From NCBI GenBank assembly GCA_027596195.1, contig JADGJG010000634.1:1-15154 (forward strand): DNA of 15,154 bases, given 5' to 3'. Each line of letters starts with the position of its first letter. The stretch's first letter is position 1. The notes under the pieces are model-generated. The model saw only the letters and a list, made by a program, of their open reading frames with translations. It searched no databases and was not told the DNA's origin. The position numbers and the translations under genes were made by a program. Source of the DNA: Podochytrium sp. JEL0797 (Eukaryota > Chytridiomycota > Chytridiomycetes > Chytridiales > Chytriomycetaceae). Below are positions 8,481-15,154 of this stretch, piece after piece.

Positions 8481-9851
8481 ATGGAACGCCTTGGTGCGGA
8501 TGAAGATTCGAATAACCTCGAAACTGCAGACAGCGCGTATTCACGTCGAACCGACTCATTGCACCATTTTCGAAACGACGACGACGGCGGCAGCAGCAGA
8601 AGCAGCAGCCAGAGAAGCATGCTTGTCGACGAAATTTCTCAAGGCGCGAACAATATACCACCAATTTCTACACGCGTGCCACCGCGCGCCGTTGACCCAC
8701 GGATGGATATCGAAACTGGGTTGTTTGTTGCGGGCGAGGTATCAGAGGGGTTCGTGGAACCTGATGGTACCCTAGCATTCCATCTTTCTGATACAGGTAT
8801 GCTCAAATCGCATTTATAGATCGCGTGGAGAGTATTTACATAAATAATAGATTTGGGAATGCGACCAACACGGCAAGCTCCTCCTCCGCCCCGAAATCCA
8901 ATCGCACCCGACACCCATCCAACATCCTCCTATTCTGCCGAAATTCCAACCTTGACTGGTGGTGATTCCGAAAATTCAGACCTCCAATCCAGTCGCGATT
9001 CCGAAGACGACATTTGGATCCCGCTCGATCGCGTGGAAAGGTTCCATGGAGAGGATGTTTCAGCCTCTTTATCTGGACAGATTACACGTCAAGAAGTTTC
9101 GGGCTTGCAGCAACGGTACCCGCGTTCATTTCACGCTGCAACAACATCGATTCAAAGAAACCTGGCCACTGCCACCACTATTACCACCACCACGACCACA
9201 AGCACCGGCACAATGACGACTGTTTCAGCTTTTCCTGGATTCCGACGCTCACAAACAGACCCTTCTTTCTCCGATTCCGATTCCCCCACTCGCACGCAAC
9301 GAATTCAACGAATTTGGTCCGACAGCGGTAACCACGATTCAGACAATTCAGAGCGCCCACTTCGACAACAATCTCCCGCTGAAGAAACCGAGACTGGCGC
9401 CGTCGTTGCAGCCATGGTCGATCAAGTGTTGCGTGACTTGGGATTCAATTCTGCCGCGGGGGGTTCCACGTTTTCCAATCGTCCTCGGATGATGGAATCG
9501 AGGGGTACATTTAGCTCTTTTCCGCCGCCACCGAGAAGAACGAATCGGAACGTGACGGGGTCCATGCCGGGATCCAATGTAGGAACACTTGGTATATCGC
9601 GTCTGGCGACCGATTTTGAATACACGAGGGTCCAAGACGCTCCGAATTTCGTTGATGCAAACGGCGATGCGATTGGCAGTGGTGATGGTGCGGGGAGTCA
9701 AGGAGATGTTTCGCACGTGCAATTGGAAAATGATGGAATCGATTTGATTTTCTTGGGTTTGGATGCGAATGGAGATCATGAGGTGACGGCGCATGGCTCG
9801 GCGGCGGCTTTGCCAAAAAGCCCATCAGATCAGTTTATGAGATTGCGATGA
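8481..9851 (+). CDS. Unrecognised Ser/Thr/Pro-rich protein, probably disordered
   Basis: I do not recognise this protein. Two exons, 8481-8796 and 8851-9851, joined by a 54-base GT-AG intron in phase 1, encode 438 aa. The start ATG has A at -3 and G at +4. Composition is dominated by Ser, Thr, Asp, Arg and Pro: a SSRSSS patch near residue 40, an APPPPRNP segment just after the intron, a Thr-rich run near residues 215-232, SD/SDSD repeats around 240-275, and a short stretch that may fold near residues 294-306 (VVAAMVDQVLRDLGF). No signal peptide, membrane segment, Cys pattern or catalytic motif is visible. Pro-rich and Ser/Asp-rich stretches suggest a phosphorylated scaffold or regulator, but that is inference. 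It lies in the same direction as its neighbours and the next start codon is only 99 bases past its stop. Confidence 0.7.
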
Positions 9852-9950
9852 AAATAGAAAAAAAATTAAGTTTCATTACGCAAAGGGAAAGAAAAAAAAG
9901 CGATCACTCCGTTTCGAAGGCGCGAAACAAATTTATTCTCAAAACATCGC

Positions 9951-11622
9951 ATGTTGCTGTTGGTGCTTGTTGCCGCCAATTGTATCTGTGCATTGCCTCA
10001 AGCGGATTCGGCTGCATCAACTCCGGGAGGGCTCATAAGGTACGCCCTTACCTTTTTTGAGCACCAAGTGGAGGAAGTCGAGTGCACAATTCTGACTTGC
10101 AAAATAGGATGTCACTGACGAAAGGCGCCTCGGGCACTCCGAAAGAAATCGATTATACCATGGCAGTCGAGCATACACTTCAGAGATTTTCGAAACTGGC
10201 CGAGGATAACCCGCCAATGTCGTCTTCAGCATCATTTTCAAACAAACTGGCCACGAATGGAGCTACAATCATCAATATAGAGAACCAGAATGATCAAGCG
10301 GTACATCTAGTTTTTCTGTTTGGCATATCATCAAAACTTACACCGGTTTCATTTTTCAGTATTACGCAATGGTGTCAATTGGCACACCACCTCAGCCTGC
10401 AGTTGTTCAAATTGACACTGGGTCTTCCGCGTTTTGGGTTGGCTCGAAGGCTTGCAACATTGTCGGGCCTTGCAATGACAAAACTCCGTTCGACCCTTCC
10501 CTCTCTTCTACTTTCAGCGATTTCAGTCAGGGGAAATTCTCCAATATTACTTACGGGGCTGGCGCAATTGGAGGAAATCTATCCACCGATGTGGTAATGT
10601 GGGGTTCGTTCCAAGTTCCCAAGCAGCCCTTTATTCTCGTCAGCTACGAAGACCCCATCGTTGCATCACAGCAAGCAAAAACGGTCACTGGTCTAGTTGG
10701 TTTTGCGTATCAAGGAGGTCTCAGGCCCAACACAAGCTCAGTCGGATATTACCAAACCCCATTCTGGACTCTCGCTTCTTCGGGAACGATTGCCCTTCCC
10801 ATGTTTTCATTGTGGCTGAACGGCACGACCGTTGGAGGAATCCAGGCCACAAACGGTGGAGAAATCGTACTCGGGGGCACAGACCCAGACCATTATTCCG
10901 GAAACATTAGCTACTACCCAATTGCAACCGTCTCCAACAGCTACTACTGGACAATTATGCTGACAGGCTGCCAAACAATCAAGGGCTTCGACGTCACGAA
11001 CCCCAACGCAGCTCCTTCCGTGAACGTGATTCCCATCACTTCGACTCAGTGGGCCATCATGGACTCGGGAACCACGTTTATTCTCGTCGACCCCAACTTT
11101 TTCCGCTTGCAGTTACTTCCAAGTCTCCAAGCAAATGCCATCAGCACCCCCGTAAAGACTACCACAGACGCAAATGGCGCCACGCGCGTCAACTGCCAAG
11201 ACGCACAGAGGCTGCCTGCCATTGGATTCACATTCGGTGGACCAGGGATCGGAAACAGCGAGCCCGTGTTTCAAATCACGTGGCAGGACTACGTCGCGAG
11301 CGACGCGCAGGGATGCTTTTTGGGGTTCCAGCAGCAGAACGCAAAGTCACTTGGGGATGGAACGAGCCCCGTGTGGATCTTTGGGGACGTGTTTTTGCGC
11401 AAGATTTTCAGTGTGTATGATATGGGGAATGGGGGCCGCGTGGGGCTTGCGAATGCGGCTAATACTGCCAAGGCATTGTCGGTACCACTGACTGTAGAGT
11501 CAATACCTACTGGAGTTGCTGGAAATGGAAAGGCGGCCGTGTCGAGGTCTTCGACTTCCCATGTTTCGGTTCATGTCGAGATTTTGCTCTTCTCCTTGTT
11601 TGTTATTTTCGGTTTTCAATAA
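9951..11622 (+). CDS. Pepsin-family (A1) aspartyl protease, secreted, probably GPI-anchored
   Basis: A secretory-pathway endopeptidase of the pepsin/yapsin type. Three exons: 9951-10039 (29 codons plus two bases, so easily overlooked), 10108-10300, 10360-11622; introns of 68 and 59 bases; 514 aa. Residues 1-14 are a signal peptide with likely cleavage at ICA/LPQ. A pro-segment of about 75 residues follows, then the mature enzyme from about 95 (YYAMVSIGTPPQP). Catalytic aspartates are D113 (DTGSS) and D329 (DSGTT); the flap tyrosine is Y159 in ITYGAG. The family disulfide pairs are present: C126/C132 (CNIVGPC) and a late pair around NCQDA and GCFLGF. Sites such as NIT, NGT and NIS fit N-glycosylation. 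The C-terminus is Ser/Gly-rich then hydrophobic with no basic tail (ILLFSLFVIFGFQ), as in GPI-anchored proteases. The AATAAA polyadenylation signal (11618-11623) overlaps the stop codon. Confidence 0.88.
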
Positions 11623-11623
11623 A
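11618..11623 (+). terminator. Polyadenylation signal AATAAA overlapping the protease stop codon
   Basis: The TAA stop at 11620-11622 is embedded in AATAAA. With usual cleavage 10-30 bases downstream, the mRNA would end at about 11633-11653, at or inside the 3' end of the converging OST3 gene. Confidence 0.5.
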
Positions 11624-11633
11624 TCTCTTTCTG

Positions 11634-11639
11634 TTTATT
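11634..11639 (-). terminator. Polyadenylation signal for the OST3-like gene
   Basis: TTTATT on the forward strand reads AATAAA on the reverse strand, 12 bases past the OST3 stop codon. Cleavage 10-30 bases further on would place the transcript end within the last codons of the protease gene. Confidence 0.5.
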
Positions 11640-11651
11640 CTTGTTTTCATC

Positions 11652-13553
11652 TCAAAACAAGAGCGTGAAGGGGTATCCTCCGTTCTTGAACTTGAACACT
11701 CTCAACAAAGCCGAGTAAGAAACAATAAACAAGGCGGCAAGCACAAATGTAGCCGTACGCTGGGCGGCAGGGCTCTGAATCTTGGGGACTTGGGTGTACA
11801 GGAGAACGAAAAAGACGGAAATAAGGCCGTCTGAGACGCAAGGCAACGAGGACAACATCGGTTTAGTCAGCGACGCAGGGAAGGTAAAACAAAAAAACTC
11901 ACAAAGGACACCGACAATCTGACTCTCGGCCACAAACTGGTTTTGGAATCCGTCCGCAAAGATTTTGGGCTTTCCGTTGTCGCTTCCAATGAATGGGGGT
12001 CCACGAATCTGGTTCCACATGTATCCAGAACAGAAGATGACAATGAAAGACTAATGTGGTGGCAGATTGTAAGAACGGATTCAACCACTTCAAAAATACA
12101 AAAATTCGACTCACGAGAGACATCATTTGCCACAATCGCTTCTCAGACAAGAAGGCCAGAATTTGCGTTCTAAGGACAAACAATGATCCTAGGGTCCCGA
12201 TGGTAAAGAGGGCGTAAGAGCCGTAAACCTTGTAGTCGATAGGGCGGCGGACTTGAATCTTTTTTGCGAAAACTTTTTTAGCGATGTGACCGCCGACTGG
12301 AGGCTAAACAAACTCACCTTGACTCCAGCATGCTTCTCAACCCAGAAAGTAAAGTCTTCGGCCTTGGTTCCGCTGTGGCCAAAAAACAATCTCGTGGTCA
12401 GGACGGAACAAATGAGGGAAAATGGCCATCAAATACGTACAGTCTATTCAGGTCGTAGATCTCAAACTCTTCTTTGATGGTACGCTTGTTTGGGCCTTCG
12501 GTCGGTGGGAAGTGGTAAACGAATGGCACGGAGGTGAGCTTGTACTGTGAATAAAAAGAAAGACGGTTCAGTACGACGTTCAATACGTCCAAAGCGAATG
12601 CGAATGTGCTCGGCTGAACGTTACCTTGTGGAACACTTCCTTTCCGATCGCAAAGTCGAGGACACCAAAGTAAGCCTGCCCCTTGGGTCCCTTCTTGTGC
12701 AGAGCGCTCGTCACGAGCTTGATTTCTTCAGCAAAGAGCCTAAAAGGAATCGAATTTTAACAGACCGATGCGTTAGGGTGGTAAGCTCCACGGGGCAGAT
12801 TTCTTGGCGTCGGATCCTGGACCCGCGCAAAAACTAGCAACGCAACACGCGCCTGTGCATTCACCAACCACCAAGCACCCAACAACTTGTACACCAACAG
12901 CAGCGTGATTCCTTCATTATTTCGCAATCCCGAAGGCGGTTGGAAACGCAGATCCTGCGCCGAACGCAAATCGCCAGCGATGCTCCAATCCCAATATCCG
13001 AAAGAGCAGAACAAAATCAAAACCAGGCATCCCTCCTCCCAATATGCCCCACCAAATACACGACAAAAAATAGACTCAACTTGCACGGAGCGCACTGGAA
13101 TTGATCCCCAACGGCCGTCAAGACCACAAACATGGAATAGTTTCTCGGGGTCTCTGTGACGAGGTTGAACGTCTTTGTGTCGAGGGTAATAGGCAGGTCC
13201 GGGTGCTCGGCAGCCAGTTTGTTGATCTTTGCGATTGGCAGGCAACATGACGAGGGACAGCGAATTGATTTTTTTTCGGAGGCAGGGAAACGAAGAGGGG
13301 TTCGTGTTTGCGATATTGGAGGATTGCGCGATGCATTTGGAGGAAGGAAGGATTTGGCGGCAGAGGCGATTGACAGGGCGAGGAAGGGCGGAAAATAAAC
13401 AAATCAGTACGGGTCATCGGGGTTGGCACACACTGCAGCTGTGGCCACTAGACAATCCTAACAGGCACCCGTACACACCTTGGCGACCTTGTAGTCGCTG
13501 CTGTAGGCGCTCACGAGGGCAACCAACGAGAGGAGAAAGAGACCAAGTTGCAT
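11652..13553 (-). CDS. OST3: Oligosaccharyltransferase subunit, Ost3/Ost6 (MagT1/TUSC3) family
   Basis: A thioredoxin-fold membrane subunit of the ER N-glycosylation complex; its CxxC forms transient disulfides with substrate proteins. Eight exons, right to left: 13553-13479, 13226-13081, 12739-12625, 12544-12441, 12372-12318, 12258-12115, 12050-11903, 11830-11652; phases all agree, giving 321 aa, close to the 330-350 usual for the family. Residues 1-16 are a signal peptide (cleavage after VSA). The lumenal thioredoxin domain spans about 26-170 with C70-A-P-C73 at the expected place (MFVVLTAVGDQFQCAPC) and the cis-Pro-like SVPFVYHF segment. Four membrane segments follow at about 176-195, 208-223, 264-276 and 287-307, with the family landmarks MWNQIRGPPF and GGYPF near the C-terminus. 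Introns of 252 and 341 bases are the longest in the gene; introns 1 and 5 end in A-rich acceptors. The start ATG has A at -3. OST3 versus OST6 cannot be settled from sequence alone. Confidence 0.87.
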
Positions 13554-14535
13554 GTTTTTTCTCGGTGGAAAAATTCCCTGGGCAGACTGTGTGGGAAGGG
13601 AAGACCGTCCTTTCGTGATTCGGAATTCTGTGAAAATAATATTATTTCTTATGCTTCCCCCCATTATTTAGTTAACTGATCCACTGAGGACATATTCTTG
13701 TAAATGTAAGGTTATGGCCGCGCTTCCTCGCCTCTCAACGCGTTGGATTAGAAAAAACAAGCTGGTTGCTTGTTGGAGGTGGGCCAGAAAGCGAGCTGGC
13801 TTTGGCTTTGGCCCTTTTCCACGAGGTCGACCGCGTCGTCCATCAACACCTTTCTGTGTATTCGAAACGCGTCTCTGCTGTCAACAAAAGAAAGGAGGGT
13901 GCAGAGCCAGGAGTGAGGAGGGGAGGGAAAACGACAATTACAAATTTCCCCGAAACAAAGTTCCAAACAACCCTTGCCAAAATCCGCGGCCGCTGTTTCG
14001 GCGCTCCGCAGCGCGACTGTGAAGATCAGTGACACTCCGGGTACTCCACCTGGCGTTCTGATTGGAGTCCCAGCAATCCACACCCACCGACCACGTCTTG
14101 CGCGTGGGCCAGACGGCGGACTGAAACGCCCGCGCGTTTATCCTCTCGGTCTCGCTCCCTCCCTCGAGGCGACGGACAGGATAACCAATCAAACGCGCAG
14201 GTAGCCCTTTGTGAGGTCTGCTCCATGAGCGTGGAAGAAATACCCTGGTGATATGTGGAGGTGAAAAAGTGCGCGATTGCCCCCAGCGGTGCTTGTCGCC
14301 GTTGCTCGGTCGATCCGAAACTGTTGCACACCATATTGCTGTCAAACCCAAGTGGGCTTATTGTGGCAACTTGGGCCTGGCTAATTTTTGAGACACCCCT
14401 CCCAGTTCTCTATCCACATTAACAGCCTTCTTTTTTTGAGACCCAACTGATGAAAAACTGAACTCCCTGCCCTTTCCCCTTCTCTCAGACATCCTCACTT
14501 TCTGCTCTTGGTTTACGCGTCTGTTCGCTCTCGAC
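13554..14535. other. Long upstream region between divergent genes, no convincing gene
   Basis: Nearly 1 kb lies between the OST3 start and the probable start of the last gene. Several open frames of 75-137 codons occur on both strands in the GC-rich middle part, but none has recognisable domains or a clear splice partner, and overlapping frames on both strands are equally open, which suggests composition rather than coding. Visible elements are a 14-base palindrome (13634-13647), inverse CCAAT (ATTGG) at 14061-14065, CCAAT at 14185-14189, and a pyrimidine tract ending in CAG at 14473-14488 that resembles a splice acceptor and could belong to a 5' UTR intron of the last gene. Confidence 0.45.
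13634..13647. promoter_or_regulatory. AT-rich 14-bp palindrome upstream of OST3
   Basis: AAATAATATTATTT is a perfect palindrome about 80 bases upstream of the OST3 ATG. The position and AT-richness would suit a TATA-like core promoter element, but no transcription start is known, so the role is inferred. Confidence 0.35.
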
Positions 14536-15154
14536 ATGCCAAACACTCTTCTGCTCTTCCACCCCAGCCCGTCTGTCGGCGTCATGGCAATATATTTACG
14601 CATTTCTTTGTCTAAAATAATCTTTTCCTTGCGAAAAACAACATCGAGAATCTCGCGGTTTCATTGGCTCAAACTCCGGACCACCTACTTCGTTTGCTCC
14701 AAACGGTGTTTTCGATTGGCCCAGCTGAAGGCCTGGAATCTTTCCACTCGATTGTGTACGATCTCGGCCGACTCTCCAATCGAGGCGGGGCCTCTTGGAA
14801 AGACATGCAGATGCTGGCACTGCTTCTTCGACTTGCCGATCCACACGGGAATGTGAATTACCCGAATGTTGAAGTCAGTGATCTTCCCAAAGTCGGCGGT
14901 GGTGTTGGGAGGGATGAGTGGGTGAAGGCCATGGAGGCTGGAGCAGTTGGATTCTCCCATGGTGGCCGGTACTACTGTTACTCGACGCGCCGCAGCGAGG
15001 GGCCTCTCAAGTCCCTTCGACACTTCATTGTGGGACAACTGCTCAATGATGCGGTTTTTGTCTTTGACAACAAGGACACTCTGTCTCGCGTATATGCTGA
15101 TTCTGGCAGCTGTTTTGCGCAACTTTTGGCTTTCATCAAGAAGGCTGACGCTGC
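14536..15154 (+). CDS. 5' part of an unrecognised protein gene, cut by the window end
   Basis: An open frame from about 14649 to the last base has strong coding character (TPDHLLRLLQTVFSIGPAEG, later GRYYCYSTRR and HFIVGQLLNDAVFVFDN) but I do not recognise the family. No in-frame ATG lies between the upstream stop (TAA 14613-14615) and 14790, so an upstream exon is needed unless translation starts far inside. A workable model is ATG 14536 to 14574 (13 codons), intron 14575-14648 (GT-AG, acceptor CGAG), then the long exon; phases agree and the partial product is about 181 residues. The donor (GTCGGC) is weak, so this start is tentative. No signal peptide, membrane span or catalytic motif is evident in the visible part. 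A conserved-looking core, GRDEWVKAMEAGAVGFSHGG, lies at about 14914-14973. Confidence 0.55.

Noticed and set aside
12757..13248. 163-codon reverse frame crossing OST3 exon 2 and its long intron
   Set aside because: The exon part is in the wrong frame relative to the thioredoxin domain with CAPC, and the rest is intron; no domain is recognisable.
14200..14340. tRNA-like B-box resemblance (GGTCGATCC) at about 14308
   Set aside because: No matching A-box, acceptor stem or anticodon arm could be drawn around it.
13714..14351. Several 75-137 codon frames on both strands in the OST3 upstream region
   Set aside because: Overlapping frames on both strands are equally open, none shows a known domain, and no splice joins produced a coherent protein.

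Overview
The window looks like nuclear DNA from a fungus. Six intron-containing protein genes and one partial gene can be assembled by joining reading frames across GT-AG introns, mostly 50-100 bases long; several carry a CTAAC-like branch site before the acceptor. Gene content points to a fungus: a Sur2-type sphinganine C4-hydroxylase, an Abp1-type actin-binding protein, a pepsin-like protease with a GPI-anchor-like tail, and an Ost3/MagT1-type oligosaccharyltransferase subunit. High intron density (8 exons in OST3, 10 in the Abp1 gene) together with retroelement-like zinc knuckles would suit an early-diverging (chytrid-like) or otherwise intron-rich fungus. That placement is inference.

Layout. 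1-965: no gene; C-runs at the very start, a CA tract and a 20-base G-run. 966-2641 (-): sphingolipid C4-hydroxylase, 5 exons, 392 aa, ending in a dilysine ER-retrieval motif. 2642-2943: divergent promoter. 2944-5503 (+): Abp1-like protein, ADF-H domain plus three SH3 domains, 10 exons. About 5560-8291 (+): a large protein with four paired CCCH+CCHC zinc modules; its 5' end is uncertain. 8481-9851 (+): unrecognised Ser/Thr/Pro-rich protein, 2 exons. 9951-11622 (+): secreted, probably GPI-anchored aspartyl protease, 3 exons. 11652-13553 (-): OST3-like oligosaccharyltransferase subunit, 8 exons. 13554-14535: no convincing gene. About 14536 to the window end (+): 5' part of an unrecognised gene.

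The genes do not form a pathway. Three products belong to the secretory or membrane system (SUR2 and OST3 in the ER, the protease at the surface) and one to cortical actin and endocytosis. The protease and OST3 genes converge with only 29 bases between their stop codons, so their 3' ends must overlap. The most unusual product is the four-module zinc protein; I see no transposon, CRISPR array, tRNA or rRNA gene.
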